64,000 nucleotides of DNA from Telmatospirillum sp. J64-1 (lineage in GTDB: Bacteria; Pseudomonadota; Alphaproteobacteria; Rhodospirillales; Magnetospirillaceae): the NCBI RefSeq assembly GCF_006980715.1, contig NZ_SBHN01000011.1, positions 62,001 through 126,000 on the forward strand, given 5' to 3'. Numbering within the stretch: the first letter of the stretch is position 1; the number at the start of each line of letters is the position of its first letter. The position numbers and the translations under genes were made by a program. This document shows, one piece after another, positions 10,510-18,211 of this stretch. Below the pieces are notes generated by a model. It ran no database searches. It was not told where the DNA came from and saw only the letters and a program-made list of their open reading frames with translations.

Positions 10510-10839
10510 TCACCCGCACATGGTATTTTTAATGGTATAGAACTATTGGTAATATTCATCCAATTGAAAAATAATGATTTTTATTGGTTGTTTGTAATAG
10601 AGTGGAGTGATTCTGGCCTGTCCAAACGCCGCCGATTTTACGCTAGAGTTCGGCACACCATACTGAAATGTAGAAGTTTTTCGGCGGTGCCTATTGCTGG
10701 GCATAGTTTGCGTGTACCGTCACGGGAAATAGGGCTCGTGATGGTATTTTCTTGGCTTAAGCCTTTGTGAAAGCGCATGTTTCTTCGGCGCGGACCTCCC
10801 AAAGCCGCATGACGGCGCTTTTCCGGAGGTGACACGGCA
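10510..10839. other. Gene-free stretch, partly AT-rich
   Basis: No convincing frame was seen on either strand. The first 100 bases (about 10515-10615) are clearly AT-rich compared with the rest of the window, which fits foreign DNA. A near copy of the guaA 3' end (GAGTGGAGTGATT, 10600-10612) lies here. The last 40 bases run into the good ribosome-binding site GGAGGT of the integrase remnant. Confidence 0.5.
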
Positions 10840-11020
10840 ATGCCGACGGACATCGTCATTCGCAATTAAGGCCCTGAAACCAGAAGGCGGAATATTCAAG
10901 ATCGCGGATTGCGGCGGCATGTATGTCCGCATCATGCCGTCAGGAGCCATATCTTTCCGGCTGGACGACCGGCTGAACGGGTGACGCGAGACGGTCTATC
11001 TCGGTAAGGCAGCGGGATCA
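10840..11020 (+). pseudogene. P4-type tyrosine integrase N-terminal remnant
   Basis: The ATG at 10840 has an excellent GGAGGT upstream and reads MPTDIVIRN before a stop. A frameshift near 10862 continues the homology as IKALKPEGGIFKIADCGGMY, then VRIMPSGAISFRLDDRLNG, a TGA stop at 10982, and RETVYLGKAAG. This order is the N-terminal DUF4102 domain of P4-like integrases (x-I-x-AL-P, D-GG-YL-V-PSG-K-W, Y-R-GK-R-LGK). The catalytic domain is missing. One frameshift, one stop and a 3' deletion make it dead. Confidence 0.75.
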
Positions 11021-11136
11021 AGGCCGGTCATGGAAGCTGCTCATTGCGACGTTGTCGTCAGCAAACATGCCGGATGTCAGCAGGGCCTTCGTACAACAGG
11101 TATACCAACCTGATACGATGCAAGCCTCGTCGGACG

Positions 11137-11664
11137 CTAGAATCCTCTCTCATGTAGCAGCGCGGTCAGCGCGTCGTCCGACCAATCTGCTATCTCAAGC
11201 AGCGCCTGATAAGGGTTGCTTCCCTTGAGGTCGAGTGTCGCCGCGAATGCGGGTTCTGTTTTCATGCCGTCGTTTCGACGCTGCATAACGGCCGCGCGGA
11301 AGGAATTCCCGCCAATAGTCAGGAGCCTATGCTCCACCTGAAAATGCCTCCAGCCGTGCTGCTCGGACACGGGCAGAGCTTGGCCGAATAATTCGAAAGT
11401 CCAACCGGCTGCGGCAAACGAGGCAATGACCGGATTTTCTCTGCCGATCCATTGCCGGACACAAAATTCATCGTATTCGGCGTAGGCTTCCCAAACAGTC
11501 TGGGTGAACGCATGCGGGTCAGGCGCATGACAAAGGACGTCTATGTCGCTCGTGGGCAGGTCGAGACCCAAGGGCGGTGTACCCGCGACATGGGGATCGA
11601 ACGGGGCCAAGATTTCTAGAACATTCGTGCGTTTCAGCGCTTCTGTATAATGAGGCTTGAGCAT
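11137..11664 (-). CDS. DUF4269 family protein (nucleotidyltransferase-like)
   Basis: A 175-residue protein matching DUF4269 over its length. It has AGTPPLGLDLPTSDIDVLCH near residues 27-46, where the D-x-D in a G-x-x-P-T/S-D-x-D-V context resembles the active site of polymerase-beta-type nucleotidyltransferases. It then has ENPVIASFAAAGWTFELFGQ and VEHRLLTIGG. Activity is not established for the family. It stands in the accessory island with its own start and no operon partner. It appears intact in length. Confidence 0.75.
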   Translation of the reverse strand: MLKPHYTEALKRTNVLEILAPFDPHVAGTPPLGLDLPTSDIDVLCHAPDPHAFTQTVWEAYAEYDEFCVRQWIGRENPVIASFAAAGWTFELFGQALPVSEQHGWRHFQVEHRLLTIGGNSFRAAVMQRRNDGMKTEPAFAATLDLKGSNPYQALLEIADWSDDALTALLHERGF

Positions 11665-11962
11665 TCATTCATTTAATCAAGATAGGACTTTTTCTTAAAA
11701 CACCCTTTAGACTGCTCGCACAACACAGTAAGGCAAGCGGCTCCCGCCAGCGTGCAAGATCGTACATCGGCGAGACGGCATCGTTAACCTTGAATTGACT
11801 GAATATGAGCCGAAGCATGTCGTTCAGGGCGGGACAGCGACGCCGGAAAACAAACATTTGCAGGGTCTTCGAGGACCGAGAGAAATGCTTGCGCAGAATC
11901 AATGTTCTTTGGTGTGGATTCGCGATAATGCGGTGAGAAAACCGCGAGAAGGTTGAACGATT

Positions 11963-12475
11963 GTGGCTGTTCCTGGAAACAAGGACGAGTTGCTGGCGGC
12001 GATAAACACGAACTTCGACAAGCTGATGGAAGACCTCCGTGCGGTTCCTCGGGCGATTGTCGATGAATGCACTATGGAGGGCCACGCCAAGGGCAAGATG
12101 ATGAGCGTTGCGAACCTCGCCGCTTACCTGACCGGGTGGAATGAACTGGTGCTAAAGTGGCTTCATCACGATGCGACGGGAGAGGCGATCGACTTCCCCG
12201 AAACCGGTTTCAAGTGGAACGAACTCGGCCGCCTCGCCCAGAAATTCTATAGCGATTACGAGGCCGTTCCTTATCCGCAGCTTCTTGACCGGCTGGAAAC
12301 GGCCAAAGCCAAAATTGTTTCCGAGATTGAGGATCGCGACAACGACGCTCTCTATGGACGACCCTGGTATGAGGGAAAATGGACGTTGGGCCGAATGATC
12401 CAGCTCAACACGTCTTCGCCATACGCTAACGCGCGCGGGCGTCTGCGAAAATGGATGAGGGCAAGGAGCATGTAG
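11963..12475 (+). CDS. ClbS/DfsB family four-helix protein
   Basis: A 170-residue member of the ClbS/DfsB (DUF1706) family. Visible family features are VPGNKDELLAAINTNFDKL at the N-terminus, SVANLAAYLTGWNELVLKWL (about 48-67), GFKWNELGRLAQKFYSDY (about 80-97) and WTLGRMIQLNTSSPYANARG near the end. ClbS itself hydrolyses the cyclopropane warhead of colibactin; most relatives have no known substrate. The start is a GTG at 11963, preceded by GAGAAGG. It is in the accessory island, with no toxin or biosynthetic genes nearby, so self-resistance is not implied. Confidence 0.8.
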   Translation: MAVPGNKDELLAAINTNFDKLMEDLRAVPRAIVDECTMEGHAKGKMMSVANLAAYLTGWNELVLKWLHHDATGEAIDFPETGFKWNELGRLAQKFYSDYEAVPYPQLLDRLETAKAKIVSEIEDRDNDALYGRPWYEGKWTLGRMIQLNTSSPYANARGRLRKWMRARSM

Positions 12476-12702
12476 CCCGGTTCGTCGTTCGTGAAAGCTG
12501 GCTGACCGCTTCCTACCCCTGGTGGTCGCATCGCTCGGGGCGGCTCTCAATCCCCTTTCAGGCGTTCGTAACATACTTTGATACCTGAAAGCGGACCTTG
12601 CAGGTGCTGCTGCCAGTCTTCATAGCTGCTGCAGAAAGCAGACATCGAATTGCCGCTTTAATCGGGATTTCGGCGACATATAGCAAAGCAGGAATAGACT
12701 GC

Positions 12703-12975
12703 GTGAAAAATTGGGGGCGCATCAACTCGACCAGCGTTCGCAAGGTGCTGTCGTGCGCCGCGGAATTCGCTCTCGCTTAGGACCGTATTATCGCCGGAGG
12801 CTCCTTCGGCGGGCTAGGCCGACCCGGACTATCTTGCGACTCCCCCAACGGCTTTGTTCCTTACCTTAAAGATGATGATCTGGTCCTGTGGGAAACGAAC
12901 GCTCTCGTTCGCTATCTCGTCGGACAATACGGATGCCGGCCTTTCACAGCGGCCGAGGCTGTGGCAGGGGCGTCC
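12703..12975 (+). pseudogene. Glutathione S-transferase N-terminal remnant
   Basis: In one frame from a GTG at 12703 runs WGRINSTSVRKVLSCAAEFA, a TAG stop at 12778, then DRIIAGGSFGGL, SPNGFVPYLKDDDLVLWETN and ALVRYLVGQYG. This is the thioredoxin-fold half of a bacterial GST, with the N/S-x-x-x-V-x-K-VL helix, the NPNG-VP cis-Pro loop and the WESNAI-RYL glutathione-binding segment. The TAG replaces the position normally held by Tyr (L-P/A-Y-E/D-R), so a single base change made it. The C-terminal helical domain is absent. Confidence 0.8.
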
Positions 12976-13014
12976 TTGTCCTGCGCTGGTTCCTTCCATG
13001 ATCTATTCTGTTCA

Positions 13015-13036
13015 AAGGCCTCTTCGGGGCCTTCTG
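13015..13036 (+). terminator. Weak hairpin terminator
   Basis: AAGGCC (13015-13020) and GGCCTT (13028-13033) flank a TCTTCGG loop with a short T-rich tail. It lies between the GST remnant and the universal stress gene and marks the right end of the island. Confidence 0.4.
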
Positions 13037-13125
13037 TATACCTGCGGCATGGAGGGGCAAACCCCACATATTGCTTTCCGCGGAAAACCCCGTACTCTTT
13101 GGGTGAAATGAGTGGAGGAAGGCAG

Positions 13126-13965
13126 ATGGCCCGGAATATCCTTGTCGCGCTCGATCTTTCGCCATCCAGCCTGAATGTCCTGATCCAGGCCGGTCATATG
13201 ATGGCGGGCGGGGAGGGGCGCCTGCATGCCGTTCATGCCCTGGCCGGGGATAGCGGCCACGAAGCCGCCCTGACGCAGCTTCTGCAGTTCAAGGGCCTGC
13301 TGCCCGGGGAATTGCAGGACAGGGTGGACATGGATGTCGTGACCGGCGGCGCGGCGGCGATTCTCGGCAAGGCTGCCGAACTTGCGGCCGATCTGCTGGT
13401 GGTCGGCCCGGCCTCGCGGCGGAGCTGGTTCGATCAGGTGACCAAGGGCAGCACGACCGTCCAGCTGATGCGGGCCGCGAAGGTGCCGATCCTGGTCGTG
13501 CGGAAAAGCGAGGCCGCGCATTACGCCATGGCCCTGGCGCCGGTCGATGTGGAAGCCGAGTTCCGGGACAATGTGCGGATGGCACGCGATGTCCTCGAGG
13601 ACGTTCCGCTGGCCCTGCTGGCCGTCCTGGCCGACAGCACGCGCATGCAGATGATCGCCGCCGAGGCGCGGCCCGAGGCGGTGAAGAAGTTCGACGAGGA
13701 TTCCCTGGCTCGGGCGCAAGGCGTCCTGGAACTCATCGCCGAGGAAGTCGCCACGCCGGACTGGCGGCCGAGCTGCTATGTCACCATCGGCGATCCGGTC
13801 GAGGCCGTGCAGAGCTGGCGCATGACCCTGGGGGCCGATGTCCTGGTCCTGCGCCCGAGCGGCAAGAGCCTGATCGAACGCCTGCTGTTCGGCAGCGTCA
13901 GCGAAGCCCTGGTCCAGGATGATGCGGAATGCGACGTTCTGGTCCTGCCGCCCCCGCAGGACTAG
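13126..13965 (+). CDS. Tandem universal stress protein (UspA)
   Basis: A 279-residue protein with two Usp domains. Domain 1 (about 1-145) begins ARNILVALDLSPSS and ends with the nucleotide-binding pattern LLVVGPASRRSWFDQVTKGS and TVQLMRAAKVPILVVRK. Domain 2 begins about 150 with HYAMALAPVDV and ends in LVLRPSGKSLIERLLFGSVS and DVLVLPPPQD. GGAGGA precedes the ATG at 13126; an ATG six codons earlier is possible. Its exact stress role is unknown. It is convergent with trxC, with nine bases between. Confidence 0.9.
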   Translation: MARNILVALDLSPSSLNVLIQAGHMMAGGEGRLHAVHALAGDSGHEAALTQLLQFKGLLPGELQDRVDMDVVTGGAAAILGKAAELAADLLVVGPASRRSWFDQVTKGSTTVQLMRAAKVPILVVRKSEAAHYAMALAPVDVEAEFRDNVRMARDVLEDVPLALLAVLADSTRMQMIAAEARPEAVKKFDEDSLARAQGVLELIAEEVATPDWRPSCYVTIGDPVEAVQSWRMTLGADVLVLRPSGKSLIERLLFGSVSEALVQDDAECDVLVLPPPQD

Positions 13966-13974
13966 GGAAGGCCG

Positions 13975-14409
13975 TCACCGCGCCACCTGCGCAATCCATC
14001 GCCGCAAATCCTGCCCGCCCATGGCGCCGCTATGGCGGGCGATCTCGCGCCCGGTCTTGAACAGGATCAGGGTCGGGATGCTGCGGATGTGATAGCGGGT
14101 GGAGAGTTCGGGTTCGGCATCCGTGTTGATTTTGGCGAGGCGCAGGCGGGGCTGCATCTCGCGGGCGGCGGCCTCGAAGACCGGCGCCATGGCCTTGCAG
14201 GGGCCGCACCAGGGCGCCCAGAAATCCACCAGCAGGGGCAGTTCGGAGCGGATATGCCTGTCGAAGCGGGCGGTATCCAGCACGAGCGGCCGTCCGGTGA
14301 AGAGGGGGGATCCGCAGGCGCCGCATTTGCCGCCCTGGTCCAGGCGGCTCACCGGCAGGCGGTTCTGCCGGTCGCAATTGGGGCAGGGGAGGATGATGCT
14401 TTCCGTCAT
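13975..14409 (-). CDS. trxC: Thioredoxin 2
   Basis: A 144-residue thioredoxin with an extra N-terminal zinc module: Cys pairs at 9/12 (CPNC) and 29/32 (CGAC), as in TrxC. The redox site is WCGPC at 67-71, followed by the cis-Pro loop RSIPTLILFKTG. It reduces protein disulfides in the cytoplasm under oxidative stress. The ATG at 14409 gives the family length; a longer upstream extension has no homology. Confidence 0.93.
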   Translation of the reverse strand: MTESIILPCPNCDRQNRLPVSRLDQGGKCGACGSPLFTGRPLVLDTARFDRHIRSELPLLVDFWAPWCGPCKAMAPVFEAAAREMQPRLRLAKINTDAEPELSTRYHIRSIPTLILFKTGREIARHSGAMGGQDLRRWIAQVAR

Positions 14410-14652
14410 GCGTGTACCTGTCTTTTCGCCAGGATCCCCTGGGCGTTGCGGCTCTTTCAAGAAAGTGATGTAGGACACGGCTTTGGTCATGAAAGGGACG
14501 CCGCCTCCCCGGCCAATAGTCTGGATTCGTGAAGGGCTAACCCCAAAGAGTGCGGCGCAAAAGGATTAACCGCCCGCGCATCCTATTGTGGCAGGAAAAT
14601 GGCTTTCCCATCCTCACCCCCGATGCGGTTTTGGCAGTCTTGGAGGGGTGTC

Positions 14653-15657
14653 ATGAGGAAAGCTTGGGTGGTTCTGCCGCTGATCGCCTTGCTGGCGGCG
14701 TGCAGTAGCGGGGGCGGCGGTCATGCCTCCGGTGGCCCCGGAGGGGCGAATCCTCCGAGCAGCGGCGGTGGTGACGGCGGTGGTGGCGACGGGGGGAATG
14801 GTGATGGGGGCAATGGCGGCGGCGGCAATGACGGAGGAAATGGTGGCGGCGGCAGCGGCCCCGGCTATGCGACGCCGGATGACGATATCCGCGAGGACCT
14901 GAGCGGGGCTTCCGGCAAGGTCAACGAATTCCAGTCGGTGAGCGCTGGTGGGCAGGTGACGGCAGAGGGCCAGGTCGGTCCCCGTCCCTACACTCCCGAG
15001 GCCGCTAGAACCGCGACGCTGCCCAAGTATTCCTCGCTGACGATCAAGGAGAATGGCGACATCGAAGTGATGGCGGAATCGGGCCGCTATGTCTTCGAAC
15101 GCGCTACCGCCACGCCGGATGGTAATGGCCGTCTCCGCTATGGCGGGAGCGATTACCAAGCCGTGGTGCAGAGCCTGGAATATGTCGCCTTCGGCATGTG
15201 GACCGGCACCAAGAACCCCGCCAGGACGGAATTCCACGCCTTCGCGGGCGGGTACGAAACCCAGGCCACAGCCATTCCCCAGACGGGCAGCGCGACCTAT
15301 AGCGGTGATGTCATGGGCCTGGCGGTCGACGGCTCCAACCGTTACACCCTGAGCGGCGACGCCACGCTGACGGCCGATTTCAGCCGCCGCAACATCAGCG
15401 GCGGGTTCTCCAACATGCAGGCGACCAATACCGGCAACGGCGATGTCTCGAACTGGCGTGATGTCAATGTGAATGCGGGCTGGGCCGCAGGCAGCAATGC
15501 CTTCAGCGGCACCACCAGCATTGACGGCTCCTCCACTGCCGGCGGCAGCATCACGGGCAAGTTCTACGGCACGGCGGCCGAGGAAATCGGCGGGGCATGG
15601 AACCTGACGGATGGCAATATGACGGCCGTGGGGTCGTTCGGAGCCGCCAAGCCTTGA
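14653..15657 (+). CDS. TbpB-like surface lipoprotein, likely Slam substrate
   Basis: A 334-residue lipoprotein. The signal peptide ends in LIALLAAC with the lipidated Cys near residue 17. A low-complexity Gly/Asn/Asp linker covers about 20-73. The C-terminal 120 residues are an eight-stranded TbpB-type barrel, shown by GSATYSGDVMGLAVDG, LSGDATLTADFSRRNISGGF and the closing GSITGKFYGTAAEEIGG, then a Trp and GSFGA, the hallmark of transferrin-binding-protein-like lipoproteins. Such proteins are moved to the cell surface by Slam, and the next gene encodes a Slam. The ligand is unknown; haem, metal or host-protein binding is seen in relatives. Confidence 0.85.
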   Translation: MRKAWVVLPLIALLAACSSGGGGHASGGPGGANPPSSGGGDGGGGDGGNGDGGNGGGGNDGGNGGGGSGPGYATPDDDIREDLSGASGKVNEFQSVSAGGQVTAEGQVGPRPYTPEAARTATLPKYSSLTIKENGDIEVMAESGRYVFERATATPDGNGRLRYGGSDYQAVVQSLEYVAFGMWTGTKNPARTEFHAFAGGYETQATAIPQTGSATYSGDVMGLAVDGSNRYTLSGDATLTADFSRRNISGGFSNMQATNTGNGDVSNWRDVNVNAGWAAGSNAFSGTTSIDGSSTAGGSITGKFYGTAAEEIGGAWNLTDGNMTAVGSFGAAKP

Positions 15658-17033
15658 ATCGAAGCAGAGTTCGGTCTGTAGCGGCGGCGCCTGACCGGCG
15701 CCGCCGGCATGTCTTTCGCTATTTTCCATGGATAACGCTGCTGGCATTCCTGCTGGCGATGGCCCCGGCCCGGGCGCAGGAGGCGCGCGAGATCACCGAT
15801 CCCGCCGAGATCGAGGCGGTGGTGATGGCGGCTTCGGCGCGGATGCTGGTCGAGGGGCAGGCGGAGGAGGCCTATCGGCTGCTGAAAGCCACCGAGGGGG
15901 CCCTGACCTCGAAGGACGGTCGTTTCCAGCTGGGGCTGGCGGCATTGGAAACCGGGCGGCATGACGAGGCCGCCGCCATCTTCCGCCGCCTGCTGGCGGA
16001 TGATCCCGGCTCCCCCCGGCTGCGTCTTGCCATGGCTCGCGCCCAGGCCATGGCGGGTGAGGAGCAGGCGGCCATGGCCTCGCTGCGCCGGGTGCTGATC
16101 GAGGATGTGCCCGACATGGTACGCGAGCGGGTGCGGCTGCATCTGGCCGAGATCAACCGGCGGCGCAGATGGTCGGCCGGTTTCGATTTCGCCCTGGTCG
16201 CCGACGACAACATCAACGGCGCCACCAATGTCGAGGAAATCTGGATCCACGGCGTCCCCTTCACCTTGTCCAAGGACGCGCGGCGGCGTCCCGGTACCGG
16301 CGTGGCGGCAACCCTCTACGGCCAGGTCTTCCACCCCTTGGGCGAGGATTGGCGCCTGCGTGCCGGGGGCAGCCTTCATCATGTCGATTACGAGGGGGGC
16401 TTCTTCGACGACACCACCTTGTCCGGTTTCGCCGGTCCGGCCTATTCCACGCCCAATGCCGAGGTCTCGCTAGTCGCCGCCGGCTATCGGCGCTGGTATG
16501 GCGGCACGCCCTACAGCCATGCCTTGGGGCCGCGTCTGGAAATAGGCGGAGTGCTGGGAGACCGCCTGCGTCTGGACGGGCGGGTCGAATATCTGCAGGT
16601 CACCCACCGCAATGCGGAATGGCTGGACGGGCCCGCCATGACAGCTCTGCTTGCCGCCACCTATGCTCTCGACCGTGGCCTCTTCCTGCGCGGCTTCGGG
16701 GGCGTGCGGCGCGAACAGGCGGAGGAGGAGCCCTATCGCAACACCACCCTTCGCGGTGGCGTGGCGCTTTATGCGGAACTGCCCTGGGGCATCAATGCGC
16801 AGGTGGAACAGGAGATCAGCACCCGCCGCTTCGACGCGCCGATCATGATCTTCGGGCCGGAACGCCGCAAGGATACGCGCTGGCTGTCACGCCTGTCGGT
16901 GGTGCTGCGCCATTTCGAATGGCAGGGCTTCCTACCCAAGCTGGGGGTGAGCTACGAAAAGCAGGATTCGACCATCGCGCTTTATGAATTCGACCGCACA
17001 CAGCTGGAATTCGGCGTCACGCGGGAATTCTGA
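15654..17033 (+). CDS. Slam-type surface lipoprotein assembly modifier
   Basis: An outer-membrane protein of about 459 residues. After a signal peptide (hydrophobic WITLLAFLLAMAPARA, cleavage before QEA) comes a TPR-like periplasmic domain (about 50-180, repeated A-x-x-x-FR-LLADDPGSPRLRL units). A C-terminal DUF560 barrel (about 185-459) of alternating aromatic strands ends in Phe (FGVTREF). This is the Slam architecture, which translocates lipoproteins to the outer surface. There is no ATG upstream of the signal peptide; a TTG at 15654 overlapping the lipoprotein stop in TTGA, with GGAG upstream, is the best start. The pair is translationally coupled. Confidence 0.87.
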   Translation: MNRSRVRSVAAAPDRRRRHVFRYFPWITLLAFLLAMAPARAQEAREITDPAEIEAVVMAASARMLVEGQAEEAYRLLKATEGALTSKDGRFQLGLAALETGRHDEAAAIFRRLLADDPGSPRLRLAMARAQAMAGEEQAAMASLRRVLIEDVPDMVRERVRLHLAEINRRRRWSAGFDFALVADDNINGATNVEEIWIHGVPFTLSKDARRRPGTGVAATLYGQVFHPLGEDWRLRAGGSLHHVDYEGGFFDDTTLSGFAGPAYSTPNAEVSLVAAGYRRWYGGTPYSHALGPRLEIGGVLGDRLRLDGRVEYLQVTHRNAEWLDGPAMTALLAATYALDRGLFLRGFGGVRREQAEEEPYRNTTLRGGVALYAELPWGINAQVEQEISTRRFDAPIMIFGPERRKDTRWLSRLSVVLRHFEWQGFLPKLGVSYEKQDSTIALYEFDRTQLEFGVTREF

Positions 17034-17060
17034 GTCTTTCTTCCCTTGGTCGAAACGTGA

Positions 17061-17097
17061 GCGGGGAGGCAGCGATCTGCCTCCCCGCTTCGTTTTG
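17061..17097 (+). terminator. Strong terminator after the Slam gene
   Basis: A perfect 12-base stem (17061-17072 with 17077-17088) around CGAT is followed by TTCGTTTT. It ends the lipoprotein/Slam unit. Confidence 0.88.
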
Positions 17098-17107
17098 TCT
17101 TTCCGGG

Positions 17108-17179
17108 TTAACGCAGGCCAAGGAAAGACAAAATGGCAATGATCACGACAATTACGCCGATGATGTAAAAGATGTTCAT
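17108..17179 (-). CDS. 23-residue single-helix membrane peptide
   Basis: From an ATG at 17179 with GGGAGG five bases upstream, the frame reads MNIFYIIGVIVVIIAILSFL and ends GLR. It is one hydrophobic helix with a single basic C-terminal residue. Good ribosome-binding spacing and purely hydrophobic composition support a real gene despite the size. Peptides of this form are common in alphaproteobacteria, and their role is not known to me. It is transcribed opposite to the Slam gene and probably has its own promoter. Confidence 0.7.
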   Translation of the reverse strand: MNIFYIIGVIVVIIAILSFLGLR

Positions 17180-17271
17180 GAACGCCTCCCCGCGGGCTGA
17201 TGGATCAAAGTCAGGCATTGCATACCGGGACAACGCTCTTGCCCTATGGTTTGTTCCCACCGCTGCACTGG

Positions 17272-18051
17272 CTACGCCCCTTGCCCCATATTCATTTCCA
17301 GGCCGCCATCAATGGTAAAGCTCTGGCCGGTAATGTAATCGGCATCCTCGGAGGCCAGGAAAAGTGCCAGCTTGGCAACCTCCCAAGGCTCGCCCGCCCG
17401 TTTCCACGGAATGTTCTGGACCTGCCGGTCATAGGCTTCCCTGTCGTCGATGGCCGCCTGGTTCATCGGCGTCAGGATCATGCCGGGGGCCAGGTTGTTG
17501 ACGTTGATCCGGTCGGGCGCCAGTTCCAGCGCCAGGGTGCGGGTCAGGTTGCGCAGGCCGCCCTTGGAACTGTCATAGGCGGCCGATCCCACGCGCGGGA
17601 TTTCCTCGTGGACCGAGGTGACGTTGACGATCTTGCCGCCGCCGCCCTGCTTGCGGCGTTCCTGGATGAAGCGGCGGCAGCAGAAGAAGGGGCCGTAGAG
17701 ATTGGTGCGGATCACCCGGTCCCAGTCATCGAGCGTCATCTCGGCCACCTGCGTGCCGGTGGCGTCGATGCCGGCATTGTTGACCAGGATATGGGGCGTG
17801 CCCAGCGTGGCGATGGTCTCGTCGAAGATCCGTTCGGCGGCCTTCTCGTCACGCAGATCGGCCTGGACGATGATAGCCCGCCGTCCGCAGGCCTCGACCC
17901 GCCGTTTTGTTTCCTGCGCGCCTTCCTCGTCGCGGAAATAGGTGATGGTGACATCGGCCCCGTTGCGCGCGAATTCCTCGGCCACGGCTTGGCCGATGCC
18001 GGAATCCGAGCCGGTGACGATGGCGATGCGGTCTTGCAGCTGGTTCGGCAT
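17272..18051 (-). CDS. SDR family NAD(P)-dependent oxidoreductase
   Basis: A 259-residue classical short-chain dehydrogenase. The cofactor site is TGSDSGIGQAVAEEFA (TGxxxGxG), then NNAG near 90, the catalytic Ser in NVTSVHEE, and the Tyr-Lys pair in YDSSKGG, slightly altered from the usual YxASK. It ends with the GQSFTIDGGL motif. It resembles glucose-1-dehydrogenase-type enzymes, but the substrate cannot be fixed. GGAGGA is placed correctly before the ATG at 18051. It is divergent from the PfpI gene, with a shared 160-base promoter region. Confidence 0.9.
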   Translation of the reverse strand: MPNQLQDRIAIVTGSDSGIGQAVAEEFARNGADVTITYFRDEEGAQETKRRVEACGRRAIIVQADLRDEKAAERIFDETIATLGTPHILVNNAGIDATGTQVAEMTLDDWDRVIRTNLYGPFFCCRRFIQERRKQGGGGKIVNVTSVHEEIPRVGSAAYDSSKGGLRNLTRTLALELAPDRINVNNLAPGMILTPMNQAAIDDREAYDRQVQNIPWKRAGEPWEVAKLALFLASEDADYITGQSFTIDGGLEMNMGQGA

Positions 18052-18211
18052 TGACTCCTCCGGAAAGCTTTTGCAAGGCGAACAATCGCGGAGAAGGGCA
18101 GGTTCTGGCGCCGATCTTTTTCCGCCCGGTAGTAGCCCGCTGCTACCCGTTGCCGCCGCGTTTGGGTCATGCTGGCGGCCATCACGAACCAAGAAGCGGG
18201 AGGCATGAGCC

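Noticed and set aside
11669-12085. Minus-strand open frame of 138 codons between the DUF4269 and ClbS-like genes
   Set aside because: It runs into the ClbS-like gene on the other strand and its translation has no domain-like pattern.
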